The position numbers and the translations under genes are program-made. The notes below the pieces were generated by a model. The model saw nothing but the letters and a program-made list of their open reading frames with translations. It searched no databases and was not told the DNA's origin. From Janthinobacterium lividum (GTDB taxonomy: Bacteria; Pseudomonadota; Gammaproteobacteria; Burkholderiales; Burkholderiaceae_D), in the NCBI RefSeq assembly GCF_034424625.1, contig NZ_CP139976.1:248001-312000 (forward strand): DNA of 64,000 nt. Reading direction: 5' to 3'. Of this stretch, positions 38,511 to 47,563 are shown piece after piece. Each line of letters begins with the position of its first letter. Within the stretch, counting starts at the first letter, position 1.

Positions 38511-39035
38511 ATGTCCGACAGTCTGAAACTGCAACCCCCCGTTGCACCGTGGTACAAGCATCGCTGGCCATGGCTGCTGATGATCGGCCCCGGCCTGTCC
38601 GTGGTCGTCGGCAGCTTCATGGGCTATATCGCGTTTACGCAGCCCGATGCGCTGGTGGTGGGCGATTATTACAAGCAGGGCAAGGCGATCAACCAGGATT
38701 TGAAGCGCGACACGATCGCCAGCGACCTGGCCATGGATACGCGCCTGTCATATGACGTGGCTGCAGCGCGCCTCAGTGGTTCCGTGCACAGCTTCGGCAA
38801 GGCCTATCAGGCGCCGCTGCAGCTGCACCTGGCGCATGCGACCCTGCCGGAAAAGGATATCAAGCTGCTGGTGCAGCCCGATGCGGCCGGCAATTTTTCC
38901 GTAGCACTGCCGATGCTCGAGCGCAGCCGCTGGCAAGTGCTGGTGGAAAACGACAAACGCGAGTGGCGCCTGTCCGGCATCTGGACCTGGCCCCTGCAAC
39001 GCAGCATCGCGCTGCATGCCGACGAGGAACTGTAA
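38511..39035 (+). CDS. ccoH: FixH/CcoH-like cbb3 assembly protein
   Basis: A 174-residue protein with one membrane helix (WPWLLMIGPGLSVVVGSFMG) and a periplasmic FixH domain, including DYYKQGKAINQDLKRD and the later LPMLERSRWQVLVEND. CcoH stabilises the maturing oxidase. It is separated from ccoG by 146 bp holding two GGGGTC palindromes. GGAG lies 7 bp before the ATG. It converges on fnr with only 3 bp between stops. Confidence 0.88.
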   Translation: MSDSLKLQPPVAPWYKHRWPWLLMIGPGLSVVVGSFMGYIAFTQPDALVVGDYYKQGKAINQDLKRDTIASDLAMDTRLSYDVAAARLSGSVHSFGKAYQAPLQLHLAHATLPEKDIKLLVQPDAAGNFSVALPMLERSRWQVLVENDKREWRLSGIWTWPLQRSIALHADEEL

Positions 39036-39038
39036 GTC

Positions 39039-39797
39039 TTACTTGCAGATGTCCGTGCCGGCCGTAATCGCTTTCAACTTGGCCGGCTGCAGGATCTCGA
39101 TCTCGCGGTTCGAGACGCGCAGCCAGCCTTCCTTCTTGAATTTCGACAATAAGCGGCTGACGCTTTCGATGGTCAGGCCCAGATAGTTGCCGATTTCCTC
39201 GCGCGACATGCGCAGCTGGAAATTGCTGCCCGAATAGCCGCGTGCTTCATAGCGCGACGCCAGGTTGACGATGAAGGCGGCAAAACGCTGGGTCGCCTGC
39301 ATATTGCCCAGCAATAGCATGACGCTTTGCTCGCGCGTGATTTCCTGGCTCATCATGCGGTGGAAATGACGCAGCAGGGTCGGCATATTGCCCAGCAATT
39401 GTTCCAGGCTGGAAAACGGAATTTCACACACTTCGCTGTCTTCCAGCGCCACCGCATTACAGTGGTGGCGGTCGGCGCTGATGGCGTCCATGCCCAGCAG
39501 TTCACCGGCCATCTGGAAACCCGTCACCTGCTCTTCGCCACCCGGATTGATCTGGTACGTCTTGAAATGCCCCAGGCGGATCGCATACAGGTTCTGGAAC
39601 GAGTCGCCGATGCGGAACAGCGAAGCGCCGCGCACGATCTTGCGGCGGCGGCCGATGATCTGGTCCAGCCTATCCATGTCGCCCACATCGAGGCCCATCG
39701 GCAGGCACAATTGATGCATGCTGCAGGTCGAGCATCGCGCACGCAACGCCTCCACGTTCACGGTGGGCAAGGTGGGAGTGAGTAGCGCTTCAGTCAT
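39039..39797 (-). CDS. fnr: FNR/Anr oxygen-sensing transcription regulator
   Basis: A 252-residue Crp-family regulator. Cysteines that bind the oxygen-labile 4Fe-4S cluster are visible: Cys22, Cys25 and Cys31 (CSTCSMHQLC) and Cys113 (HHCNAV). The C-terminal helix-turn-helix MSREEIGNYLGLTIESVSRL has the E-x2-S-R recognition pattern that reads TTGAT half-sites, matching the boxes at 26954 and 33722. It is convergent with ccoH. The ATG at 39797, after AAAGGTA, is chosen; the frame stays open to 39848. Confidence 0.94.
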   Translation of the reverse strand: MTEALLTPTLPTVNVEALRARCSTCSMHQLCLPMGLDVGDMDRLDQIIGRRRKIVRGASLFRIGDSFQNLYAIRLGHFKTYQINPGGEEQVTGFQMAGELLGMDAISADRHHCNAVALEDSEVCEIPFSSLEQLLGNMPTLLRHFHRMMSQEITREQSVMLLLGNMQATQRFAAFIVNLASRYEARGYSGSNFQLRMSREEIGNYLGLTIESVSRLLSKFKKEGWLRVSNREIEILQPAKLKAITAGTDICK

Positions 39798-40046
39798 GTC
39801 GGTACCTTTTAGAAAATGCAACAACAAGTTTACTGCATACAGCTGCATACAGGGTTGCCGTATGCCAATTTCACCGTAAATTCGGCGAATAAACGACGTC
39901 CAGCCTTTAATTATATGGCAACATCGTCAAAAGCCCATACGGGGCGGGCAATTTGCGCGGCGGCGCTTGCCAAGCTGGGGTATTGATAGGAAAATTCCTG
40001 ACAGCATTATCTGCCGCCTGTGCCGCCCGGCACTGAAAAGGAAATC

Positions 40047-43000
40047 ATGAAGCCTCTCGGCATTAAAGCAAAAGTCGCGCTGGCCACCAGCCTGACCTCG
40101 ATCGCCATGATCGCGCTGGTCACCATGATCCAGGTGCAGCACATGCGCGACGACTTCACCCGAGTACTGCTGAGCCAGCAGTCATCGCTGATCAGCCGCA
40201 CCGCTGCCGAGCTCGACGACAAGCTGGGCATGCTGCTGCAGATTGTCACCCTGACGGCCAGGCAGCAGCCGCCGGAACTGATCGCCCAGCCCGCCAAACT
40301 GCGCGAATACTATGCGCGCCGCTCGATGCTGGTGCTGTTCGACGACGTGCTGGTGCTCGACGCGCATGGCGCCATCGTGGCCGACATGCCGGAAGTGACG
40401 GGGCGCGCCGGCATCAACGTCGCCGAGCGCGAGTATTTCCAGACCGTCCTGCGCACGCGCCAGCCCATGATTACCGAGCCGATGCTGGGCAAGTCGAGCG
40501 GCATGCCCATCGTGCAGATGGTGGCGCCCGTGCTGGCCGCCGATGGCCAGGTGGCCGGCGTGGTGATCGGCGTGCTGCGCCTGTACAAGGACAATCTGCT
40601 GGGCCGCCTGCGCTCGGAAAAGATCGGCAAGAGCGGCTATTACTTCATCCTCACGCGCGGCGCCGTGCCGCGCTACGTGCTGCACCCCGATACCAGCCGT
40701 TTGCTGCAGCCGCGCAAGCCGAACGCCAACCTGACGACCACCCAGCTGCTGAAGGAGGATGGCGAAGGCAGCATGGTCAGCACCAACAGCCGCGGCATCA
40801 CGGCCGTCAACAGCTTCAAGCGCCTGAAATCCGTGAACTGGCTGCTGGCCGCCTCGCTGCCCGTCGAGGATGCCTTCGAACCGTTCGATGGCGTGCTGTA
40901 CCGGCTGGTGCTGTGGAGCATCCTCGCTTCGCTGCTGGCCGCTGCCGTTCTGGGCTGGGTTACCGTGCGCCTGCTGTCGCCGCTGGTGCGCCTGCGCGAT
41001 ACCCTGCTGGCCCTGCGCACCAGCGGCAGCCGTTTCACCCCCGTGCCGGTACAGCAGCGCGACGAGATCGGCGAACTGACGGAAGCGTTCAATGGCCTGA
41101 TGAGCGAACGCGACCGCCTGCAGCAGGAACTTGAAGCGCGCGCGGCGGAGCTGGAGCAGGAACGCGACCGGGCCGAGGCGGCCAACCGCGCAAAGAGCGA
41201 TTTCGTGGCCAACATGAGCCATGAAATCCGCACGCCCCTCAATGCCGTGCTGGGCATGGTGTATTTGCTGGGAAATACCAGGCTAGACACGGAACAGCGC
41301 AAGTACCTGACCATGGTCAGAGTGGCGGGCCAGTCGCTGCTGGGCATCCTCAACGATGTGCTCGACTATTCGAAGATAGAGGCGCGCCGCATGGAATTGT
41401 CGCCCGTCGAATTCGACCTCGATGAAGTCATGAATACCCTGGCCACGACGATGACGATGAATGCGGGCGAAAAGGAGCTGGAACTGGCCATCGCCGTCGA
41501 GCCCGACGTGCCGCGGCGCCTCGTGGGCGACGCCCAGCGCCTGCAGCAAATTCTCGTCAACCTGGCCGGCAACGCCATCAAGTTTACCGAGAGCGGCGAA
41601 GTCGTGGTGGCCGTCAGCCTGGCCGAGAGCGAGAGTGGCCGCGCCTGGCTGCGCTTCGAAGTGCGCGACACGGGCATCGGCATGACGGAACTGCAGCAAC
41701 AGCAGCTGTTTGCCGCGTTTTCACAGGCCGACCAGAGCATCACGCGGCGCTTCGGCGGCACGGGCCTGGGCCTGGCCATCAGCAAGCAGCTGATCCACAT
41801 GATGGGCGGCGACATCGCCGTCGCCAGCAGCGAAGGCAAGGGCAGCCGCTTCTGGTTCAGCGTGCCCTTCGAGATGCTGGCGCAGCCGGCCGAAACGCGG
41901 CGCACGCCGGCCCTGGGCCAGCTGCGCCTGCTGGTGGCCGACGACAACCGCACCACGCGCGAACTGATCGTCAAGCTGATCGAGGCGTGGGGCTGGCTGG
42001 CCGACGAAGTGGACTCCGGCTTTGCCGCCATCGAACTGTACCGCGAACGCCTGGCGCAGCAGCAACCATACGACGTGGTGCTGGCCGACTGGCACATGCC
42101 CGTGATGGACGGCCTAGCCACGGCCAAGGCCATCCGCCAGGCAGCCAGTGGCCAGCGCCAGCCCATCGTGGTGATGGTCAACGCCTTCGCCCGCAACCAC
42201 CTGGAGGAAATCTCCAGCGCGGCCGAGGCCGACGTCGTGCTGATGAAGCCGATCACGGGATCGAGCCTGTTCGACGCCCTGCACCAGGCGCTGATCGCCA
42301 AGAACGACGGCGGCGAGCAACACATGCTGCACCAGCCGCTGGGTACGGAACTGGCTGGCGTGCATTTCCTGCTGGTGGAAGACAATCATTTGAACCAGGC
42401 CGTGGCGCGCGGCATCCTCGAACACATGGGCGCCACCCTGGACGTGGTGGGCGACGGCTTGCAAGCCGTGGAACGGCTGCGCACGGAAGCGCTGCGCTAC
42501 GACATCGTGCTGATGGACATGCAGATGCCCGTCATGGACGGTTTCAGCGCCACCCACATCATCCGCACGGAATTGCGCTTGAGCCTGCCCGTGATCGCCA
42601 TGACAGCCGGCGTGCTGGCGTCCGAGCGCGAGCGCTGCATGACGGCCGGCATCAGCGACTTCATCGCCAAGCCCGTGGTGGTGGAAGAGATGATGGAAGT
42701 CATCCTGCGCCACCTTCCCAAGCGCCCGCAAGTACAGGCGGCCGAGCCGGTACGCGTCGCCGATGAAGAAGTGTTTTCCATGGCGCCGCTGATGCGCGTG
42801 ATGGGACGCGACGCGAAGGGGCGCGGCGTGCTGCGGCGCATGGTGGAAGACGCGCTGAACAAGGGCATGACGCCCGTGCGCGACGCCGAAACGGCGTTGC
42901 AATCGGGCCGCCACAGCGACGTGGCGCGCATCCTGCACAGCGTGCGCGGTTCCGTGGGCACCCTGGGCACGAAACGCCTGATCCGCGCCGCGTTCGCCAC

Positions 43001-43121
43001 CGAGGAAGCCATCGACGCGGGCCGCCTGGACGAGGTGCCGGCGCTGCTGGCGCACACGGCGCAGGAACTGGAGCAGGCGCTGGCGGCGGCGACGGATTGG
43101 TTGTCCAGGCTGAAGGATTAA
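40047..43121 (+). CDS. Hybrid sensor histidine kinase with two receiver domains and an Hpt domain
   Basis: A 1024-residue membrane kinase. A first helix (about 8-30) and a second (about 284-305) bracket a periplasmic dCache-type sensor domain. HAMP and a coiled coil follow, then HisKA with [13 protein letters not shown] (His near 392), an ATPase domain with [13 protein letters not shown], receiver 1 ([12 protein letters not shown], about 680), receiver 2 ([12 protein letters not shown], about 822), and an Hpt domain ([18 protein letters not shown], about 963). It can run a full phosphorelay to an unidentified response regulator. AAAGGA precedes the ATG. It is next to fnr, but no link is shown. 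Confidence 0.93.
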   Translation: MKPLGIKAKVALATSLTSIAMIALVTMIQVQHMRDDFTRVLLSQQSSLISRTAAELDDKLGMLLQIVTLTARQQPPELIAQPAKLREYYARRSMLVLFDDVLVLDAHGAIVADMPEVTGRAGINVAEREYFQTVLRTRQPMITEPMLGKSSGMPIVQMVAPVLAADGQVAGVVIGVLRLYKDNLLGRLRSEKIGKSGYYFILTRGAVPRYVLHPDTSRLLQPRKPNANLTTTQLLKEDGEGSMVSTNSRGITAVNSFKRLKSVNWLLAASLPVEDAFEPFDGVLYRLVLWSILASLLAAAVLGWVTVRLLSPLVRLRDTLLALRTSGSRFTPVPVQQRDEIGELTEAFNGLMSERDRLQQELEARAAELEQERDRAEAANRAKSDFVANMSHEIRTPLNAVLGMVYLLGNTRLDTEQRKYLTMVRVAGQSLLGILNDVLDYSKIEARRMELSPVEFDLDEVMNTLATTMTMNAGEKELELAIAVEPDVPRRLVGDAQRLQQILVNLAGNAIKFTESGEVVVAVSLAESESGRAWLRFEVRDTGIGMTELQQQQLFAAFSQADQSITRRFGGTGLGLAISKQLIHMMGGDIAVASSEGKGSRFWFSVPFEMLAQPAETRRTPALGQLRLLVADDNRTTRELIVKLIEAWGWLADEVDSGFAAIELYRERLAQQQPYDVVLADWHMPVMDGLATAKAIRQAASGQRQPIVVMVNAFARNHLEEISSAAEADVVLMKPITGSSLFDALHQALIAKNDGGEQHMLHQPLGTELAGVHFLLVEDNHLNQAVARGILEHMGATLDVVGDGLQAVERLRTEALRYDIVLMDMQMPVMDGFSATHIIRTELRLSLPVIAMTAGVLASERERCMTAGISDFIAKPVVVEEMMEVILRHLPKRPQVQAAEPVRVADEEVFSMAPLMRVMGRDAKGRGVLRRMVEDALNKGMTPVRDAETALQSGRHSDVARILHSVRGSVGTLGTKRLIRAAFATEEAIDAGRLDEVPALLAHTAQELEQALAAATDWLSRLKD

Positions 43122-43149
43122 GCTCGTTTGAACCCAAGAGATAAAGGCC

Positions 43150-43176
43150 GGGGTCGTACCCTCAGGGTACGACCCC
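43150..43176. repeat. GGGGTC palindrome, copy 3 (after the hybrid kinase)
   Basis: Perfect 12-bp arms GGGGTCGTACCC/GGGTACGACCCC around a TCA centre, 28 bp after the kinase stop. Compared with copy 1, one base pair has changed on both arms (G-C to T-A), keeping the hairpin. Confidence 0.75.
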
Positions 43177-43192
43177 AGTCCTTGCTTTGGGT

Positions 43193-44017
43193 TTAGGCGG
43201 GCACGCCCAGAATCACGCTGGATGCCTTGAAAATCGCCGTCACGCTGCTGCCGATGGCGATGCCCAGGTCGGTGCTGCTCTGGTTGGTGATGATGGCCGC
43301 AATCGTGCCGCCGCGCGGCAAGTCCAGCACCACTTCCGTGTTGACGGCGCCCGTCTGCACCCGCGTGACGGTGCCGGCCAGCTGGTTGCGCGCGGAAAAG
43401 CGCGCGCCTTCGCTGTCCGCCACAAGGATGATGGACGAGGCCTTGATCAGCGCAAACGCTTCCGCGCCCGGCACCAGGCCCAGGCTTGCGCTGCTGCCTT
43501 GCGTGACGATGGCGACGATCTGCTGGCCGCCGGGCAATTCCAGGGTGACTTCGTCGTTGACGGCGCCCTGTTTCAGTTCGGCCACCTTGCCCAGGAATTG
43601 ATTGCGTGCCGTGGTTTTCATGGCCATTCTCCGTATGAGTAAAAGATCGTCGGCGATGCCTTCCGCCTGGCTGCCCAGCTGGCGCAGGTAGCGGGCATGC
43701 TCACGCTCGATGATGCGGAAATTGTCGACCAGCTGGCGCCCCCGCTGCGTCAGCCGCGTGCCGCCGCCGCCCTTGCCGCCCGTCAGGCGCTCGACCAGCG
43801 GCTCGCCGGCCAGGTTGTTCATTGCGTCGATGGCGTCCCAGGCCGCCTTGTAGCTCATCTTCACAAGCTTGGCCGCCTGCGTGATGGAGCCGCATTCGGC
43901 GATAGCGCCCAGCAATTCCACCCGGCCGGCGCCGCCCAGGTTTTCTCCGCCCACCGTCATCCATACCGAGCCTTGCAAGCCAATTTCCGCTGCCGCTGAT
44001 TTATCCAATGCGTTCAC
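43193..44017 (-). CDS. modE: ModE-type molybdate-responsive regulator with two TOBE domains
   Basis: A ~274-residue regulator. The N-terminal winged helix (GRVELLGAIAECGSITQAAK, then SYKAAWDAIDAMNNLAGEPL) is typical of ModE. Two tandem molybdate-binding TOBE domains follow, the first starting TARNQFLGKVAELKQGAVND and the second SARNQLAGTVTRVQTGAVNT. With molybdate it represses uptake genes. It is the last gene of modABCE, and its probable GTG start (44017) overlaps the modC 3' end by 17 bp. An alternative start is ATG 43960. A ModE-type operator precedes modA. Confidence 0.9.
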   Translation of the reverse strand: MNALDKSAAAEIGLQGSVWMTVGGENLGGAGRVELLGAIAECGSITQAAKLVKMSYKAAWDAIDAMNNLAGEPLVERLTGGKGGGGTRLTQRGRQLVDNFRIIEREHARYLRQLGSQAEGIADDLLLIRRMAMKTTARNQFLGKVAELKQGAVNDEVTLELPGGQQIVAIVTQGSSASLGLVPGAEAFALIKASSIILVADSEGARFSARNQLAGTVTRVQTGAVNTEVVLDLPRGGTIAAIITNQSSTDLGIAIGSSVTAIFKASSVILGVPA

Positions 44018-44723
44018 CCAATGCCATGTGTTCTTCCCTGTTATCGATCTGTCCGTCGCGCAAGTACAGCACATGCTCGCCCAGGATGCGCGCATCTTCC
44101 GGATCGTGTGTGATCAGGATCATGGGCACGTCCAGGCGCTGCTGCCACTGGCTCAGTTCCAAACGCATTTTGACACGCAGGGCCGGATCGAGGGCGGCAA
44201 ACGGCTCGTCGAGCAGCAACGCGGCCGGCTCGGCCACGAGCGCCCTCGCCAGCGCCACCCGTTGGCGCTGGCCTCCGGACAACTCGTCGGGAAACTGATG
44301 CGCCAGTTCCTGCAAGTGGAAGGCGTCAAGCCAATGCTCGACCTTCTGCAATTTTTCGCGCGCGCGCGGATTGAACCAGCCCCGCGCCAGGCCAAATCCC
44401 ACGTTCTGGCGCACCGTCAGGTGCGGGAACAGCGCGTAATCCTGGAACAGGTAAGCGACATTGCGCTGCTGCGGCGGCAGGTTGATGCCGGCGGCGGCAT
44501 CGAACAGGGTGCGCCCGTTCAGGCGGATATGGCCCGCGTCCGGTGTAAACAGTCCGGCAATGGCTTTCAGGGTCATGCTCTTGCCTGCGCCGGACGGGCC
44601 ATACATGGCGATGCGCTGGCTATCGGACGTGCATTGCACTTGCATGTCGAAGCGGCGTTTGCCAGAGCGCAAGGTGGCGCGAATGTCGAGGTCGAGTTGC
44701 ATAGGCGTCATCATAGCCGTCAT
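44001..44723 (-). CDS. modC: Molybdate ABC transporter ATPase (short form lacking a TOBE domain)
   Basis: A 240-residue ATPase with Walker A (GPSGAGKS), Q-loop (AYLFQDYALFPHLTV), signature LSGGQRQRVALARAL, Walker B (LLLDEPFAALD) and H-loop (LITHDPED). It powers molybdate import through ModB. Unlike E. coli ModC (~350 residues), there is no C-terminal molybdate-binding TOBE domain; it ends about 20 residues after the H-loop region. Start overlaps modB by 4 bp (ATGA), so translation is coupled. Confidence 0.93.
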   Translation of the reverse strand: MTAMMTPMQLDLDIRATLRSGKRRFDMQVQCTSDSQRIAMYGPSGAGKSMTLKAIAGLFTPDAGHIRLNGRTLFDAAAGINLPPQQRNVAYLFQDYALFPHLTVRQNVGFGLARGWFNPRAREKLQKVEHWLDAFHLQELAHQFPDELSGGQRQRVALARALVAEPAALLLDEPFAALDPALRVKMRLELSQWQQRLDVPMILITHDPEDARILGEHVLYLRDGQIDNREEHMALGERIG

Positions 44724-45391
44724 TTGTGCGCGATGCGCCCGGGCGCCAGGCGGCCAGCCGACAACAGCACCACGATGCAGACAAAGGAGATAATCAGGAC
44801 CAGCGTATTGGCCACGTCATCCTGACCCGCCTGCACGGCTTCATACACGGCCACCGACAGGGTTTGCGTCTTGCCGGGGATGCTGCCGGCCACCATCAGG
44901 GTGGCGCCGAATTCGCCCAGGGCGCGCACAAAGCCCAGCAGCACGCCGGCGAGGATGCCGCGCCAGGCCAGCGGCAAGGTCACGCGAAAGAAAATCGCCA
45001 TTTCCGAAATGCCCAGCACGCGGGCGGCCTGCTCCAGCTGGCCGTCGACGGCCTCGAAGGCGGCGCGCGCCGGCTTGAAGACGAGGGGAAAGGCGACCAC
45101 GGTGGAGGCGATCACGGCGCCCTGCCAGGTAAAAATCAGGTTGATGCCGAAGCTGTCCTGCAGCCAGACGCCCAGGGTGCCGCGCCGGCCCAGCAGCACC
45201 AGCAGGTAATAGCCGAGTACGGTAGGCGGCATCACCATCGGCAGGGTCAACAGGGCGTCGAGCAGCTCGCGCCCGGGAAAACGCGTGCGCGCCAGCAGAT
45301 AGCCCGTGCCGATGCCGAGCAACAAATTGAGCGCCGTGGCCCACGCCGCCACTTTGAGCGACAGGGCCAGCGCGGTCCAGGCGATATCCAT
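44720..45391 (-). CDS. modB: Molybdate ABC transporter permease
   Basis: A 223-residue permease with about five helices. The N-terminal LALSLKVAAWATALNLLLGI, the conserved LLDALLTLPMVMPPTVLGYY and the ATPase-contact EAA-like loop ISEMAIFFRVTLPLAWRGIL are visible. LGEFGATLMVAGSIPGKTQT is a ModB/CysT-family signature. It lies 17 bp after modA. The start ATG at 45391 precedes the first helix; the frame remains open further upstream into modA without meaning. Confidence 0.94.
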   Translation of the reverse strand: MDIAWTALALSLKVAAWATALNLLLGIGTGYLLARTRFPGRELLDALLTLPMVMPPTVLGYYLLVLLGRRGTLGVWLQDSFGINLIFTWQGAVIASTVVAFPLVFKPARAAFEAVDGQLEQAARVLGISEMAIFFRVTLPLAWRGILAGVLLGFVRALGEFGATLMVAGSIPGKTQTLSVAVYEAVQAGQDDVANTLVLIISFVCIVVLLSAGRLAPGRIAHK

Positions 45392-45408
45392 GCAGGCGCC
45401 TACCTGAA

Positions 45409-46167
45409 TTATGGCTTCTTGAAACCGTACTTGGCGAGGATGGCTTGCGCCGGCGCCGTCTGCAGGTAGCTGACGAAGCGCTTCGCTTCGGCGGCATTGC
45501 TGCTGCCCTTGATGGTGGCGATCGGATACAGCACGGGCGCATCCAATGGCACGTCCAGCACCACGTTGACCTTGTCTTTCATGATGGCCGCGTCGGTGGC
45601 GTAGACAAAGCCCGCATCGACTTCGCCGCGCGCCACGTAGTCGAGCGACTGGCGCACGTTCTGCGTGCCGATGGCCTTGGTCTGCACGGCATCCCACAGC
45701 TTGGCCTTCTTCAGCGCGCCTTCCGAATAGCGGCCGACGGGCACGCTGGCCGGATTGGCGATGGCCACGCGGGTCACGCCCTTGTGCGCCAGGTCAGCCA
45801 GGCTCTTGATGCCCAGCTTGCTGTCGTGCGGCACGATCAGCACCAGGCTGTTGCCGACGAAGTCCATGCGGTCGGCCGGCAAGACGAGGCCCTGCTTTTG
45901 CGCCGCATCCATGGTTTCCTGGTCGGCCGAAGCAAACACGTCGACGGGCGCGCCCTTGACGATCTGTTGCAGCAGCACGCCCGAGGCGGCGAAGTTCAGG
46001 GAAACCTTGCTGCCCGGATACTGCGCCTCATAGCTTTGCGCCGCATCCTTGAACGCATTCGTCAGGCTGGCCGCAGCCGATACCACCACTTCGCCGGCAA
46101 AGGCGGAGCTGGCGGCAGTAGCGAGAAGAGCGGTGCCAAGCAGGCGGGCGAGGGAGGTGAGGCGCAT
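45409..46167 (-). CDS. modA: Molybdate-binding periplasmic protein
   Basis: A 252-residue substrate-binding protein. The signal peptide ends AASSAFA before GEVVVSAAASLTNAFKDAAQ. Ligand-binding serines and the family segments KVSLNFAASGVLLQQIVKGA and PVDVFASADQETMDAAQKQG are present. It captures molybdate (and tungstate) for ModBC. It is the first gene of modABCE. A ModE-like operator lies 35 bp upstream. The ATG at 46167 begins the signal peptide. Confidence 0.95.
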   Translation of the reverse strand: MRLTSLARLLGTALLATAASSAFAGEVVVSAAASLTNAFKDAAQSYEAQYPGSKVSLNFAASGVLLQQIVKGAPVDVFASADQETMDAAQKQGLVLPADRMDFVGNSLVLIVPHDSKLGIKSLADLAHKGVTRVAIANPASVPVGRYSEGALKKAKLWDAVQTKAIGTQNVRQSLDYVARGEVDAGFVYATDAAIMKDKVNVVLDVPLDAPVLYPIATIKGSSNAAEAKRFVSYLQTAPAQAILAKYGFKKP

Positions 46168-46201
46168 GATCGTATCCTTGTAAGTGAACGGTGACAAGGA
46201 C

Positions 46202-46225
46202 CGTAATATACACTTATATATAGCG
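46202..46225 (-). promoter_or_regulatory. ModE operator upstream of modA
   Basis: CGTAATATA and TATATAGCG form a 9-6-9 inverted repeat (CG-N2-ATATA/TATAT-N2-CG) very close to the CGNTATATA-N6-TATATANCG type sites bound by ModE. It lies in the modA promoter region, implying molybdate repression of modABCE. Confidence 0.8.
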
Positions 46226-46381
46226 TTCTGCCATCGCGTGGGTCAAGCAATGGCAAATCGGAGAAAGAGGAAAATGCAGCCAGCGCCGGGAAAATGGCAG
46301 CTGGCTGCGGTACGTCAATGACACCTGACAGCAGGGAAGCGATCAAGCGGATCGAGCAAATTCATCGCTTAACTTGGCCGT

Positions 46382-46753
46382 TCAATTTTTGCCTAGCCTC
46401 TCAAGCAAGGCCTTTTTTTGCGCGGGCGAGGCGGAACTGGTCTTGATGCCTTGTATTTGCGCCGCCTGCCTGTCTTCCGGCATCGCCGCAAACCGTTGCG
46501 CATATTCCTCCACCAATGCGGCATTCCCGCGCAGGGCTCCCGCATACAGCCAGTAATTCGCTGTGGATACTTCGCCTTTTTTCAAATATTCCTGGCGCAG
46601 TTCGGCAATGGCCTTTCCATCCCCAGCGATCGCCCGCTGTTCCAGCGGCGTAACGACTGGTTCCTCACCGGTCGTACGCCGCTCCTGCATGACCCAATAC
46701 GCAAAAAGAACCAGCAGAGCGGCTCCTATGTCCAGTTTTATTTCCAGCTTCAT
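46382..46753 (-). CDS. Uncharacterised small membrane-anchored protein
   Basis: A 123-residue protein with one N-terminal membrane helix (LDIGAALLVLFAYWVM) and a helical, alanine-rich soluble part. It contains AIAGDGKAIAELRQEYLKKG and ANYWLYAGALRGNAALVEEY, which look like one or two Sel1/TPR-type repeats. Function unknown. The ATG at 46753 is preceded by GGAGG about 8 bp upstream; the frame stays open to 47008. It lies between modA (divergent side) and a second unknown gene on the same strand. Confidence 0.6.
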   Translation of the reverse strand: MKLEIKLDIGAALLVLFAYWVMQERRTTGEEPVVTPLEQRAIAGDGKAIAELRQEYLKKGEVSTANYWLYAGALRGNAALVEEYAQRFAAMPEDRQAAQIQGIKTSSASPAQKKALLERLGKN

Positions 46754-46826
46754 GGCCTCAGCCTCCTGCATTACAAGTACCAAAACATCACGACATGCTT
46801 GTCTGCGAACCAGTGCACGCCGCCTG

Positions 46827-47351
46827 CTAGCGGATGCGCAAGCTGACGACTTCCGAGACGACGCGGCCAAATGGACAGCGTCCCTCTGGCGATATGCCAT
46901 AAATTGCCCGTATGCGATACATGCCGGCCTTGGATACAGCGTAGCGCCGCTCGAAATCACGGAACTTTCTTCCCCATTGATAGCCTTGTTCCAAAGAGAC
47001 CTTGTCATCTGTCTCCAGTATTTTCATTTCCGGCCCCAACCAGCGTACCCGCTGGTTTTTTTCATTGAGCACCTCGAAACGCAGCCAATAGGATTCCAGT
47101 TCCATGAAGGCCGGCAAGTGCAAGGTATCTCTACCGGTATTCGCCACCATGATGGTCACGCCAACGGGTTCGTGTGCGGCGGCGATGGTCTTGTCCAGCA
47201 CGACACTAATCTGCAATGCGCCATTTTTTTTATCGCAGGCGTTTGTGGAGACGGCAGAGAGCTTGGGCAGGGTATCGCTTTGCGCGAACGGGCTCTGGAA
47301 GAAAAGGACGAGAAATAATAGAACGAGTTTTTTCTGAAATAGGCTGAACAT
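46827..47351 (-). CDS. Uncharacterised secreted protein
   Basis: A 174-residue exported protein with a signal peptide MFSLFQKKLVLLFLVLFFQS ending near SPFA. The mature part contains a beta-rich segment (VGVTIMVANTGRDTLHLPAF, RFEVLNEKNQRVRWLGPEMK) that resembles immunoglobulin-like or intracellular-proteinase-inhibitor folds by eye. No confident family. It is 73 bp upstream of the membrane protein at 46382-46753 on the same strand, so they may form a two-gene unit. Start at 47351 chosen for the signal peptide. Confidence 0.6.
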   Translation of the reverse strand: MFSLFQKKLVLLFLVLFFQSPFAQSDTLPKLSAVSTNACDKKNGALQISVVLDKTIAAAHEPVGVTIMVANTGRDTLHLPAFMELESYWLRFEVLNEKNQRVRWLGPEMKILETDDKVSLEQGYQWGRKFRDFERRYAVSKAGMYRIRAIYGISPEGRCPFGRVVSEVVSLRIR

Positions 47352-47529
47352 GGGAGTGGATCGGAGGTATTTTTGGCTAAGCGCCTCACAGAATGAAACG
47401 CCAGCTAACATTGACATCCTAGCACTATATTTCATTACTTATATGCAATGTCCTTACCGTTTGCAGGCCATTCCTCAATGGCCAAATAACGCAGCCTCTT
47501 GCGTACTATGTCGCACTGCATTCCTGATA

Positions 47530-47549
47530 TACTGTATATAAACACAGTA
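47530..47549. promoter_or_regulatory. LexA (SOS) box upstream of the radical SAM-UdgX operon
   Basis: TACTGTATATAAACACAGTA fits the LexA consensus CTGT-N8-ACAG exactly and differs little from the E. coli ideal. The surrounding GATATACTG/CAGTATATC extends the palindrome to 28 bp. It is 14 bp before the start codon at 47564, so bound LexA would block transcription. Confidence 0.88.
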
Positions 47550-47563
47550 TATCGAGGTGCACC

